64,000 nucleotides of DNA, from the NCBI GenBank assembly GCA_022578965.1, contig MU400596.1, forward strand, positions 62,001-126,000, given 5' to 3'. A model generated the notes under the pieces. It saw only the letters and a program-made list of their open reading frames with translations, was not told where the DNA came from and searched no databases. Position 1 is the stretch's first letter. Every line of letters starts with the position of its first letter. A program made the translations under genes and the position numbers. Below, piece by piece: positions 37,446 through 49,618 of the stretch. The DNA comes from Xylaria sp. FL1777. Lineage: Eukaryota; Ascomycota; Sordariomycetes; Xylariales; Xylariaceae.

Positions 37446-40400
37446 AACTAAAAGTATTAAAAACCAAAAAATCCTAACTTTAATATATAAATTACTAGTA
37501 CTATAGCTATTTATTAAAAACTAAACTAAAATAATAAAGCTTTTAATAATTAAAGCTATAACAGTTAAACTACAAGAAATAAAAAAAATATAATAAGTTA
37601 TAAAAACTTTTTAAGTTTATAAAAGCTATAGCATAACTTTTAGCGCTTTAAATATTTTAAGTACTAAAAAATATAATAGCTTACTTTATTTTTTTAGCTA
37701 TTATACTATAAAGCGCTTTAAAAAATAATAACTAATAAAAGCTAAAGCAACAGATTTTTTTTTTTTTATTTTTTGTTTTTTTACTAATTGTTTTATTTCT
37801 TATTTTTACTAATTATATAAGTTTATATAATTAAGTTATAATATATAAAACTATTTTTTTTTGCTTAAAACTAAGCGTATTTTTTATAGCTTTTTTTTTA
37901 TTAGTTTTACATTTGTTAGTTTTATAGCAGCTAGTTTGTTAGTACTTCTTTTATTATTACGCTAAAAATATAAGTTTTTATTTTATTTTAATGTTTTTTA
38001 AATAGCTAAGCAGCTTAATTCTAGTATAAATTATTATTGCTTTTCTTTAAAAATGCATAAAAACAAAAAAAACAAAAATAAAAACTGCTTATTAGTTTTA
38101 ATTACTTAAGTTTATTTTATTGCACTAATGTTTACATATAAGTTTTTTTACCTTTAATTGCTTTATTACTTTTATTTAAAACTAAATAGTTTTTTTTGCT
38201 TTTAGTTTAAACTATTTAATACTTAATAAAAACTTTAGAACTACTAAAAAGCAAAAAACATTATTATTATACTTTAAAAAGTTACTAGTTTATATTTTAT
38301 GTGCTTAAACTATTAGTAATAATTTAAAGCTGCTATTAAGCAATAATAAGCATTTAATAAAACAGCAAACGTTTAAGCAAAGTTTAAAGCAAGTTTAGTA
38401 AAAATAAAACCTTACTATAAAAAATTAAGCAGGATTATTTAATTATATAAAGCTAAAAAAATAGAAACTAAAAAAAAAACAAAAAAAGATTTAACGATCT
38501 AATATTAATAATTCTTATTTTATATATTTTTGATTTTTTTATTGCGGAAGTTTTATATATTTGCTTTTATAAATATTACAACTTAACTTTTTATATAATA
38601 ACTATTTTTTTTTTATTTATTACGCTTAAAAAGAAATTTACAAGCTATGCAATAAAAAAAAATAATTGCAAATTGTATAAAAAAAAACATTATTATATAA
38701 GCAAATCGTTTAATTTTCTTATTTTATTTTACTTTATATAACTTATTTAATTTATTTTTTTAACTATTTTTTTAAACACTTAAGTGTTATACTAATTTTT
38801 TAAGCAATACTAAATTATTGCTTACTAATATTACTTTTAATAAACTAAGCAATAAAATTAGCTTAAAAAAAACGCTTTAATTTATGTTTTAATTTGGTTT
38901 TTTTTTTAGTTAAGCAAACAAAAGTATTTTTAGTTAAAACTATTTGTTCTTTAAAGTTTTTAAGCGTAAAATCTTTTTTAATTACTATAGTTATTATATT
39001 AGCTTTAAAATATTTAGCTATATTGCTTTTAAACTTATAAAATAAATAGTTTTATAACTAAATAATAAATGCGCAATTAATATACGTATTAAACTTTTAT
39101 TTTAAAATAGTACAGCAAAAAAAAAAAAAATAAAGCTTTATATACTTTTTGCTTTTAGCTATTATTAGCAACTATTTATAATACTTATAAAGCATAGCAT
39201 TTTATATTTTAAATAGCTATATAAACATAACTATAAGTTAGCAAAAGTTATAAAAAATCTAATATATATATTTGCTTTAAAAACTGCTTTTAGTTGCTTT
39301 TATATATAATAAGCAAAGTTTTAAATGTTTTTGCTTTTTTATTTAGCTAAAGCTAGCTTAAATATGTTAATTTATATAGCATATATAAAAAAAATCATAA
39401 CTAACTTTTTATTAAATATATTTGCTGCTAGTATTACTACTAAGAATTTTAATTTATAAATAGCTTAATGCTTAATTATATAAAACAAAAAAAGTTAGCT
39501 AAATAAAAAAAACAAAATTTAAAGAAAAAAAAAGTACGTATATTTTATTATTTGTTAGTAAACTTAACTTTTTAAATATTATAAGTATAACTATTTATTA
39601 GCTAAGCAGTATTAATTTTTTAAATATTAATTAATTGCTATAATGCTTTTTAATTGTTTAAAACTTTATTAATAACGCAAAAATTGTTTTTTAAATGCTT
39701 AGTTAAACAAGCATTAATTGTACTACTTAAAAATAAAAACTTTATAATAAAAGCATAATTTAAGTAATCTAAAAACTTAAGCACTAAAAAAAAGAATTGC
39801 AAAAAAAATCTAAGCTTTAGAACTACTTGAAAAAAAACAAATTAAAAAAAAAAACAAGCTTTTCCTTTATATTTACTAAAGCTTAAATTATTTACTTTGC
39901 TATTAGTAGCAATAAATGTTTAAAAAAAGTAAATTATAAATATATTAAAAAAAAGTTAAAAAATAACTACTTAGCTAATTAAAACTACTTTACTTGCTTA
40001 TTTTTTAATTAATACTAGCATAAATATATAAAAAATAATTATTATAAAAGCATTTAATAATTAATAATTTATTTTAGCAATAAAATAATTAATTAATAAA
40101 TTAAAAATAATATAATAAGTTTATAAAAAAAAAATGCACTAGTTTAAAAATACATATTTTAGCTTTTTTTTTATTATATTTGCTTTATTAAACTTTTTAT
40201 TTATATTTAACTTTGCTATTTTATTTACTTAATAAGTTTTAACTTTTTATATTTAGTATAAATGCTTTTAGTATTTATATTTAAAAAATCTTACAATTAT
40301 TAAAAAATAATAACTTAAATTAGCAATTAAAAATATTAAACTGCGTAAAACAAGCAGTACTAATATTAATATTTGCACTTTATACTTTTTATACTATTTG

Positions 40401-41100
40401 CTTTTATACTTTTAACTTATATTAAAATTTTTAACTTGCTTGCATTTTTTATTAAATTATAAAACATAATAAAAGTATATATATGCTTAAATATTATTAA
40501 GAATTACTTTTATTATATGTATATGCTTCTAATTATTATATTTCTTATTTTTAAAAAAGTTACTAGTACTACAAATTAATTAAAAATAAAGGCATTTTTT
40601 TTTAAAAGTTTTACAGAACTAACATTTAATACTAAAGCGTATAAATAACTAGCATAAAAAATAGCAAACTTTAAAAAAAAAGCAAAAAAGAAAAAAAATA
40701 AGCATATATATATAAACTTAACTACTAATTATAAAAAGCTTTTCTTTAAAAACTAATAGCTTTTTAAAAACAGCTTTAAAAAACAGCTAATAATTGTTAA
40801 AAATTTAAAGTATAAAAAATATTTAGCTTGCTAGCTTTTTTTATAAATTAAAGAACTAAATGCAAAAAATGTTTAACTAAAAAACATACTGCTTTTTTTA
40901 GTTAATGTTTTTTTAAAGTCCGTTTTAAAGTTTTATTTTATATAAAAAAAAATAACCTTTATAAAAAGTTTGTTTTTTAAAGACCTAAAAAAAAAAAAAA
41001 AAGTAGTACTAAAAAAGCACTTTAGCTATACGTTTTTTAAAAATAATAAAACTTGCTAAAACTTATTTTTAAACTTAATTTAACAAATATAAAAAAAAGC

Positions 41101-42150
41101 AATATATTTAATATATAAAAGGTATTATAATAAAAAAGCGTTAAAATATTAGTAGTTTATACTATATGTAATCTTAATAGGAGTTTTTTATACTTTTAAC
41201 TTATTGTTTAATAAAAAAACGCTTAATTTTTAAAAAAAGGCTTTTATAGCATATTTTGCTGCATAAAACTGCTTAATAAACGCAAATAAAATACTACTTT
41301 ATATATTTAAACTAAAAACTAAATATTTAAAAGCATTTTTATAAGCTGCAAACTAAATGTTAAGATTTATAGCTATAAAAGGTCTTATAATATTAATATA
41401 GTATTTATTTAGGATTAAAAAATACTACAAAAATAACGATTTTTGCTTTAATAAATTTAATGTTACATTTATAAAAAATCTAATAGTTTTAACAATAAAG
41501 CTAAAACTATATAAAAAATAAAAACCTATAGTACAAAAACTAAATATTTAGCAGTTATTGTTTATAAAATCCCTAAAAAAACTGCTATTAAAGAAAGCTT
41601 TAAACAATTATTAAAAAAATAATAATATAAAACATTTTAATAAACTAAAGCTTTACAATAAATAAAAGCTAGCTTATTGTTTTTTGCTAAATAAAGTTTT
41701 AAAAACAATACATAAAAATAATAAAAAGCAATAGCTAAAAACTTTCCTTTTAAAACAACAAATAGCTACTAAAAAAACTTATTAGTATAAACAAGAATAT
41801 TTAAATTACTAAAGAAAACTTGCTATTTATAGCTGCTATAAAGACCTTTATAAAATAAACATTATAAAATAAAGAATTAAGGCTATTTATATTATAAATA
41901 TTTTTATAAAGCTAAACGTTAAAAAATAGCTAAATAAGCATAAAATAAAAGCTTTGCTAAATGTGTTGCTTTAGCTATATATAAATAAAAAAGCTAAAGC
42001 TTTAAAAATAAATATTAAACTTAAGTATAGCTAATTTATAAAAGATCTTTTTATAAACTAGCAAAACATAAAATAAGCTGCAATAATTGCTGCAACCCTT
42101 TAAATAAAATATTTTATAATAAAATATTGCTTAAATAATTACTAAATTAC
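41101..42150 (+). pseudogene. Unknown protein relic in the extra region of large gypsy
   Basis: In the frame of 41401, nearly all stops over about 240 codons (41401-42120) are TAA or TAG where glutamine is plausible. The reading includes KAKTI.KIKTYSTKTKYLAV, a K/Q-rich middle, and a cysteine cluster CNNCC at about 42085. The counterpart at 57700-58330 reads NKAKTI.RIKTYNTKAKYFIV in the same relative frame, so the protein frame rather than just DNA is conserved between copies. The upstream KSVKILVVYT recalls the strand preceding helicase motif IV, but no DEAD, Walker A or QxxGRxGR motif was found. Function unknown. Confidence 0.45.
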
Positions 42151-42478
42151 TATTTTTATTAATACTGTTTTAAAAGTAGCATATATTTTAAACTTTAAAC
42201 ATGCTATTAATAAAAATAACAAATAAGTTTTCTAAAGATTATAAAAGTATTAAACAATAAAGCACTTTAATATAAGGGTTATATTAAGCTATTTTATACT
42301 TTTTTGTTTTTATTAGCGCAATAATTATATATGCAGATTTATTAAAGCTTTATATTTATATTATGTGTTTTGCAACTTAATAAGCTAATATTTAAAAAAA
42401 AGTATTAATAATTAAAAAAGTTATAAATAGCTTATTTAATTTTTAAAAGCGAACTTTAAAAGGCATTTTAGCTTTAAG

Positions 42479-42697
42479 TTGCAAAAAAATCTGCGTTTAT
42501 TGCTTTTAATAAGCACTAAGCTTTATTATTTTTTAAAGGAACTAAAAGCAACTTTCTTTAAATTTAATAAGTTAGCTTTTTTATTATTAAGCGCTAAAAA
42601 TATACAAAGTAAAAAAAAAACGCCAAAAAGAAAACTAAAAGTTAATTGTTTTGTTTTTTTAGTGCTTTTTATTTTGAAGCGCAAAAAGGGTTCCTAG
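42479..42697 (+). CDS. Short open frame in the extra region, possibly coding relic
   Basis: 72 codons, basic (ends KKKTPKRKLKVN... KRKKGS) and richer in G/C than its surroundings, with retained TC and CC dinucleotides. The equivalent stretch at about 58700-58920 is broken, so it is not a maintained gene. It lies in a different frame from the relic at 41101-42150. It could be chance. Confidence 0.25.
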   Translation: MQKNLRLLLLISTKLYYFLKELKATFFKFNKLAFLLLSAKNIQSKKKTPKRKLKVNCFVFLVLFILKRKKGS

Positions 42698-43157
42698 CAA
42701 AAAGAACTAATAATTATACTAAAAAAGTTACATTATAAGCAATATAAAGATGTTTTAGCAGTACGAAGTTATTTTGCTACAAAAACTCTTGCAAATATTC
42801 TTTTTTTTAAGTATAGTAAGCTAAGTATAAAACTTAGCTAAGCTTAATAGTTTAAAAAAAAAGAAGTATAAACTTTTTATAAGCACTCTTATAAAAAAAA
42901 CGCTAAGTACTTTTAAAGGCTTTTGCTTATATATTTAAATACGTAAAAAAGCTAAAACTAGTTTTAACGAAGCTATAATGCTTTTATAAGCGCTAAAGCT
43001 TAAGCTACTTTTAAACGTAGCAAAAAAAATAAAAAAGAACTTATAAAACTAAATAAGCAAAAAAAAATAATATTAACTTCGTTTAAAAAACGCTAATAAA
43101 AATAAAGAACTATATAATTATAAGTATTAAAATAAACTAAAGGCAGCTATATTTTAA

Positions 43158-43168
43158 TAAAGGAAAAT
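43158..43168 (+). promoter_or_regulatory. Polypurine tract before 3' LTR (large gypsy copy 2)
   Basis: aataaaggaaaat directly abuts the 3' LTR. The same purine run precedes the LTR at 59386. It identifies these LTRs as 3' and the sense strand as plus. Confidence 0.72.
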
Positions 43169-43472
43169 TAAAATAAAGTAAAATAGCTAAATAAGCTAAT
43201 TAGCTAGTTAAAGTAAATTTAGGCTAAGTTATATAGTAGGAATAAAAATATGGGTATTGCGCTAAATTTTAAAGTATAAACTTAACAATAACGTACAACA
43301 AAATAGAAATTAGCTATAGTTGCTTTATTTATATTATTAAATAGCCCTTTAATTAATTGTTTAATTCCTTAATTTATATATGGCCTAATTGCTTAGATGC
43401 GTAAGTTATGACTTATCTCCTTGCAATTAGAGTGGTATAGTGAATTTTGCGCAATTGCACTGCTTTATTTCA
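43169..43472 (+). repeat. 3' LTR, large gypsy copy 2
   Basis: 304 bp. Start mutated from TGAAGTAAAG to taaaataaag; end ctttatttca intact. Pairs with 28515-28818. Confidence 0.9.
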
Positions 43473-45074
43473 ATATAAGTAAAAACCGTGCTTTTAGGTT
43501 AAAAGCGAGCTATAAGCGGCTTATTTTTGTTTTAGTAGCTAGGTAAAAACATTTTATATTTACTTTTAAGTTACACTAGTTTTGCTACGATTTTATTAAG
43601 TGCTTTGCTTTTTATTTTTCTGTTTTTAAGTTGTTTGCTTATTTATATTATGCTGTTAACTAAGTATATATACTTTTATATAGTTATTTTATAGTTTTTT
43701 TTCCTTTGTATTTTTTTTTGCTTTATAGTTTGTTTGCTTTAGTATTATTGCTTGCTTTATATTATTTATAGCAGTTTTTTTAGTTTTAGCACTTATTTAG
43801 CTAAATATGCTGCTTTTTTTTTTAGTTTTTTTTTAAACCTTTTTTTATTATATTATTAGTACATTATAGTTTGCTTACTTTAATATTACTGCTAGCTTTT
43901 TACTATATTAGCTTTTTTATAACTAAGTTATAATTAAGTTATAAATAAAGTTAATTGCTTATTATTTTTTAGTTTGTTACTTATATATTTATTTTTTAAG
44001 CTGCTTTTATGCTTTTTATAGTAAGCTTATTAAATAAGTATAGCTTATAAGTAGCTTATATATTAAGCAATATAAAGTAGCAATAAATAATAAGCTATTT
44101 TATTTAGCTATTTATATTAATTTTTTTCTTTTTTAATTATTAATTTTATTACTTTTATTATTATTATTATTATATGCTTAGCTTATGTTTGCTTTAATAT
44201 ATTAAAATACCTAGTTTATAATTTAATTAATTGCTAATATATTATAGTTATATAAAAATCTATTTTGCTATAGCTACTATATTTTTTATAATATATATTT
44301 ATAACTAGTTTAGCTTAAATATATATGCTAACTAATATTAAGCTTATATATTTAAAGTTATAAATTATTTTGCTATAGTTTTTATTAGTTATTTAATTTA
44401 TAATATTAACTAAAATAACTAATAGCTTACTACTATATAGTTTAAGTTTTTATAATTACTTATTATTATGTTTTTTTATTATAACGCTAATTTTTAAAAT
44501 AAAAATAAATGCTTTAGTGCTTTACGCTAAAATATTACTAATAGCTTTAAAATTTATATTTATTAAGCATACTAAAATGCTTAAGCTATACTATTATTAT
44601 ATTGCTTATATTATAGTAGTATATTATATACCTTTTATTGCTGTTTTTTTTATGCTAATTATATAAAAACATTAATAACTTTTGTGCTTATAATATTACT
44701 AGTAAATTTGCTAAGTGCTTATAATGCAAAAAAAACAAAATAAGCACTAAAAGTAATAGTTATAGTTTTATAAATACTTTTAATTATATTAATATTTAAA
44801 CGTTTTTAAGCTTTACTTTATATTTATTTTAACTATTAAAGTTTTTTTAATTTTAAGTATTATTAATAATTTTTTAGCTTAAAAAAGTTAATAAAAAACT
44901 TTAATTATTTATTAAAGCTTATATAATTATGCATTATTTTTATACTAATAAAAATATTTAAGTTGCACTTATAGCTAATATATAATTTTAAGTTATAATT
45001 AAAAAAGCAAAAAAAGCTATAGTAAATAAAAAAGCTAAAAGTTTTATATAAATAAGCTAGTTAAAAAATATTTA
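43473..45074. other. Right flank of gypsy copy 2; unassigned
   Basis: The first 20 or so bases continue the SINE-like tail of 28455-28514. The rest is T-rich on plus, with no repeat partner in the window and no open frame. No function seen. Confidence 0.45.
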
Positions 45075-45660
45075 TGTAACTTTTAAAGGTTAACATTATT
45101 ATATATTTAGTAGCTAAAAGTTTTAATAGAATTTTAGTGTTTAATACTTAATAAAATTGCTTAATTGCTTTGCTTTTTTATAATATATGCTTTTTAACTT
45201 TTATAATTTTATGTTTATAATTTTATATTGCTATTTTTAGTATTTTATTATATTATGCTTTACTTTAAAGTTTATAAACGTAAACTTATAATAAGCAGCC
45301 TTTTTAAAACTATAAGTAGCAAATAGCTTTATAACAAATGCTTTAGCTTTTGTTTTATAGTTATAATAAACCTTTTTTAGCTTAAAAGAAAGCTAGTATT
45401 AATGCTTAGCTGTTTTTGCTTTATATTTAAAAGCCTTTGTTTTTATGTTTTTATAGCTGCTTATAATTTAATTAGTTCTTTAACTATGTTATAATAGCTA
45501 AGCTTTTTTATATTTAAAACTTATTTAGCTATTTTACGTGCTTTTTTTAAGTTGCGTAATAATTAGTAGCTTAGTTAAAAATTTGTTTGCTTTTTTAATA
45601 TGCTGCAAGTATAAAATATAATATAATAAAATATTAAAAATAATAATATAAAATTATAAA
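45075..45660 (+). repeat. Shared dispersed repeat, copy 1
   Basis: About 580 bp, directly repeated at about 59725-60260. Shared landmarks are tattatattatgctttact, tataataagcagc and tagttataataaaccttttt. It lies downstream of a large-gypsy 3' LTR in both places, 1.6 kb away here and 35 bp away there. No coding motif. Type unknown. Confidence 0.65.
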
Positions 45661-45685
45661 CATAAAACTATAAAAATTAAAAAGC

Positions 45686-47760
45686 ATATAAGACCTTTTT
45701 TAAATTCTTTACACTTAATTATAACTTTGTAAGTTTAAGCTTAATTATTAAATAATTAAAATTACTAAAATTAGCATAGCAACTTTTATTTACTAAGTAA
45801 GTTGCACTTTATTTGCGGAGTACAAATATAACAAAAAACGGAGAAATAGTGTTAAATAACTTATTTGTTAAAAATGTAATTAATATAGTACTAAAACTTA
45901 CTAGTAATGCAATTATAACGTAGCAACGTTTTAACAAAAAACGTAAAACTAATAAACTTTTTAATATATAAAAAATAATTAATAAAATTGTAAAATTAAT
46001 ATTATAGGTATTAACAGAAAAAAAGATAACAAAAAAAATCTTTTTTTAAAAGAACATAAAAAAAGCGCAAATAATATATACGTTAAAAAAAGCCCAAAAA
46101 AGCTAGCAAAATATAAAGCTTAATAATAAAAACAACTTTAATATATTTATAACTTGCTATAACTTAAATGCTACTATAAAAGCTAACTAAAAAAGCGTTA
46201 AAAATACTATTTAAAAGCTTTTTTAATAAACTTTATTAAACGTAAATACGCTAAAATTTTAAGCATAAATAGTAGCTTTATAGCTAACTTGCAATAATAA
46301 AGCAGTATTATTTAAGCAAAATAAAAAAATGTTAATTAAAGTTAAAAAATAAACTAACAACTTTAAAAATAAAACATTAGCTAATATTATTAAAGTAGTA
46401 AATATAGCGCTTATAAGTAATAATGCAATTACTGCTAAAAAGCTATATAGCAAAAATATAATAATTACTTTTAAAGAAGCAATGCTTTAAAAAGCTAAAA
46501 AAAAAAAGTAAATTATAAAAGTTTTTAAAAAAAAGTTAAAAATACAACAAAAAAAAGCAGCGCTAATAATAAAAAACATTTTAGTAAAACGTATTAAAGT
46601 AATATATTTAAACAAAGATTTACTATAATTATTATATAGCAAACATTTTAAAGTTATAAAATATAAAAAAATGCTATTTAAAAATATAAAAGCTAGATTT
46701 ATGTTAATATTATTATATATAAGCAGTATTATAGCAGCTAAAATAATATATAAAAATAGCTTTTTATAAAAAGCTTAGCTATTTAATTGCAAACTTTTTA
46801 TTATAAAGCTTAAAGTTATATAGTGCTTTAATTGCTATAAATATAAACATATAGCTAAATATTGCTGCAAAAATTTAAAGTATAACTATTGTTTAGCTTT
46901 AAAGCATTAAAAAAATAAAAAAAGCTGTTTAATAAAAACGTAGAAAACAAAGCAAAAATGTATAAATTATAAAAAAACGTACGTAATATAAAATAAAGCT
47001 TGCTAAAAAAAAGTTAAACAAAAAAATAAAGCAAAAGTAACATATATATTGCAACTTAAAAGCTTTTAAAGTGCTAAAAAAACAGTAGTAATAAGCAAAA
47101 AAATAAATAAAAGTAGTTTAAAAATGCTAATAGTATTAATATTTATAAAGCTAAATAAAAAAAGGTTACTAATAAAAAAACAGCAAACTAGTAATGCAAA
47201 CAAAAACTTATTTTTATTAACTTAATAATATATAATATTGCTTTTTAAAATATTATAAAATTTAAAAGTAATATAATATATATATTATAAAATAATAGCT
47301 TTAATTATATAATAGTTTAAAAGCTAGTAATTAATAAATATAGCAATATATATTATTTTAGTAGTAATAGTAACTAAGTTATTTAATTAAAAAGTAAAGC
47401 TATACTATATATAAACAAAAAAATTGCAATAAAAACGCTAGCAAAAAATGCTAATAAAAACTAAGCAAAAGTTATAATAAGCAATAGTAATTTAGCAATA
47501 ACTTTATAGTTAATATATTTGCTAAATTAAAAAAAAATAGTTTAATATAATTTAATTTAAAAAATACGTAAAGTAAGCAAGCTAAAAAAATGCTATATAT
47601 TTATAAGCAACTTTAATTTTTATTACTTATTATAAAACTTAAAAAGCAAAAAAAGCTAAAAAGCAAATAAACTACTTAAGTTTATTATATAATAAGATTT
47701 TATGCTAGCTATTTTTTAAGAAAAAATAACTAAAATAAAACATAAATAAAAAAGCTTAAT
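45686..47760 (+). mobile_element. Tad1-like LINE 3, 5' part only
   Basis: Collinear with the first 2.07 kb of LINEs 1 and 2, starting at gaccttttttaaattcttta and stopping abruptly at agcttaa (47760). Everything after (rest of ORF2, TAA tail) is absent. LINEs are usually truncated at the 5' end, so loss of the 3' end implies later deletion or rearrangement. The breakpoint adjoins the SINE-like tail at 47766. Confidence 0.85.
45800..46920 (+). pseudogene. LINE 3 ORF1 relic with intact CCHC spacing
   Basis: The knuckle at 46824-46865 reads CFNCYKYKHIAKYC, so all four zinc ligands of CX2CX4HX4C are present, and a further cysteine cluster follows. The rest of the frame is broken in the same way as in LINEs 1 and 2. 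A minus-strand open frame at 46259-46453 is its antisense shadow. Confidence 0.7.
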
Positions 47761-47765
47761 ATATA

Positions 47766-47850
47766 TTGTATTACTTAGAACTAATAGCTTTAAAAAGCTA
47801 TGCTAAAAGCTACTTAATTTTATACGTAAGTAAAAACTGTGCTAAAGCTA
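47766..47850 (-). mobile_element. SINE-like tail, uninterrupted copy
   Basis: tgtattacttagaactaata through aagtaaaaactgtgct. It is the uninterrupted relative of the site into which gypsy copy 2 inserted, reading acgtaagtaaaaa where the gypsy flanks read atat. It resembles the reverse complement of the SINE 3' end at 1800-1845. The limits of the element on the right are not clear. Confidence 0.5.
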
Positions 47851-49314
47851 AATAAAAACATTTTTGTTAACTGTTTGCTATTATAACCTATATTTTTTTT
47901 ATAGCTAATTATATAAGCGTTATTATTTAAAAATTATGTTGCTTGATTTTTATTTAATACTGCTGCTTTTGCTGCTTGTATTTTTGTTTGCTGCACAAGC
48001 ACAGCTTTTTATTACTTAAACTGCTTATTAATAGTTTTTAAACAGGTTTTTTTTAGGTTAGTTTTAAAGCTTTAGCATATTAACAATAATTTATAATTTT
48101 GTTTTTTGCGTAGTTATTAGCGTAGTTTTTTTTAGTAAGCAACTTTTTAAGCAAATAGTATTTTTGCTTGTTAAATTATTAGCTTTTTGCTTATATAGCG
48201 TTTTTATAGCAGCAATAATATATAGTTAGCTTTAAGTTAGCTTTATTACAAACTGTATAAAGTAGTAAATAAAGGCGTTTTTAGCTAGCTTATGCGCTTA
48301 AATAGCTTTTAAATATTTTGTTGCTTAAGCTAAATAGTTGCTTTAACAAAAAAAACATATAGCTGCTTTTTTTTTGGTTTATATAAAGCATAAGTTTGCT
48401 TTATTTTCAGTATGTTTTAAAAATTTATATTAGCTATATTTTTGCTTGTTTTTATATATGCTAGCTTAATAGCTTTATTTTTAATAACTATAATATTAAG
48501 TTGCTATTATATTTATAAAGTAAAAAGCTATTTAAAAATAATAATAGTTTTAAAAAAGTTTATTAGTATACGTTATGTTTATATTTTTTGTAGTTATAAC
48601 TTTAATATATACTAAGTACGTTTTTTGCTTGCGTTATAGCAAGCAAAGTAAAAAAAACAGCTTTTTAATTTTTAGCTTTTAGTTAGCTAGCTTAAGTTAA
48701 GCTAACATTTTTTTTTTTTTTTTTAGCACTTGTTTAATTAGTAGGCTTAAAGCTATTAGCTAATATAATTAAAAGTACATTTTTGATTTTTTACTAAATA
48801 TTTAACAAGCTTATAATATATTTGCTAGCATTTAAGTTTAAATTTTTTGCTTATTAAAAATAACTTTTTAGTTATTATTTAGTAGTTTATATACTGCTTA
48901 AATTACGTTTGCTTTTATTGCTTAGTTTAGCTTTTATACTATAATTAACTTTGTTTTTACTTTAGCTTTATAGCTAACAAAAGTTATAATAATAGCTTAA
49001 TTAAAGTTTATTACTATAATAGCTTTAAAATAAGTTAATAAAGCAATACGTAAAAATTTTTTATTGCTGTTTACTTATAGCACGTTTATATAAAATATAA
49101 ACTATTAACAAAAAAAGTTAGCAACTTTAAGTTGCTTACTTATATAATTTTTAAATCTAAGCATACGTTACGACCTTTATAAGTTTTAAGGCAGGTATAC
49201 AAAAAAGGCCGAAGGTTTTCTGCTAGTTAAGTATATTTATAGTTTATAAGGGCTGCAATATACAATAAAAAAAGCAAACCATATTATTTTATTTTAAACA
49301 CTTGATGTTTATAG
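47851..49314. other. Unassigned sequence with a small GC-richer patch
   Basis: Single-copy in this window and less mutated than neighbours. 49141-49260 holds several CG, CC and GG dinucleotides (ggcaggtatac, aaggccgaagg), rare elsewhere. No box A/B pair, no open frame and no repeat partner seen. Confidence 0.4.
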
Positions 49315-49618
49315 TGAAATAAAGCAGTGTGATTACGCAAGATTTACTATAACACTTTAATTGCAAGAAAATAAGTTATAACTTATGCATTTAAGCAATT
49401 AAGCCATATATAAATTAAGAAATGAAACGATTAATAAAAGAGCTATTTAATAATACAAATAAAGCAATTATAGCTAATTTTCATTATGTTGTTTGTAATA
49501 TTTAAATCTATGCTTTAAAATCTAGCGCAATACTTATACCTTTTTTTTTACTATATGACTTAGCTTAGACTTACTTTAATTAGCTAGTTAGCTTATTTAG
49601 CCACTTTACTTTACTTTA
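49315..49618 (-). repeat. Solo LTR of the large gypsy family
   Basis: Full 304-bp LTR in minus orientation (tgaaataaag to ctttactttactttta). Neither flank resembles the leader or polypurine tract of the element, so it is a solo LTR, as left by LTR-LTR recombination. Flanking bases are atag and gtaa, so the expected 4-bp duplication is not visible. Confidence 0.78.

Larger units (their letters stand above)
37446..43157 (+). other. 5.7-kb extra region between integrase and 3' LTR (unknown cargo)
   Basis: Gypsy elements normally end a few hundred bases after integrase. Here 5.7 kb follows, matched collinearly by 53650-59374 in another copy. Plus-strand segments read as protein if glutamine stops are reversed. 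One segment is P/Q/K-rich and ends in a CX2C (VCKLC in the other copy at 54841-54858, where copy 2 reads IYKLC). A long frame at 41401-42120 is described separately, and a small open frame lies at 42479-42697. Candidates are a captured host gene, an extra element gene, or an old nested element shared by the family. I do not recognise it. Confidence 0.6.
28515..43472 (+). mobile_element. Large Ty3/gypsy retrotransposon, copy 2, complete (14,958 bp)
   Basis: Bounded by 304-bp direct LTRs (28515-28818 and 43169-43472), each beginning with a TGAARTAAAG-type end and finishing CTTTATTTCA. A purine tract precedes the 3' LTR. Flanks are atat on both sides, and the uninterrupted relative at 47766-47850 has acgt at the same place, giving a 4-bp target duplication. 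The pol relic (RT, RNase H, integrase in that order) makes it Ty3/gypsy. Internal length is 14.35 kb: about 6.1 kb before readable RT, 2.5 kb of pol, and about 5.7 kb after integrase. That is about twice the usual gypsy length. Copies 1 and 3 share the same layout where visible, so the size is a family property and not a nested insertion in this copy alone. Confidence 0.9.

Noticed and set aside
41101..42150. RecQ-like or telomere-linked helicase gene in the gypsy cargo
   Set aside because: One strand-like segment and a cysteine cluster fit loosely, but no Walker A, DEAH or QxxGRxGR motif could be read in either copy.
49315..49618. 304-bp repeat as a MITE, given short inverted ends TGAARTAAAG
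   Set aside because: The same sequence occurs as direct repeats around pol with a polypurine tract, so it is an LTR.
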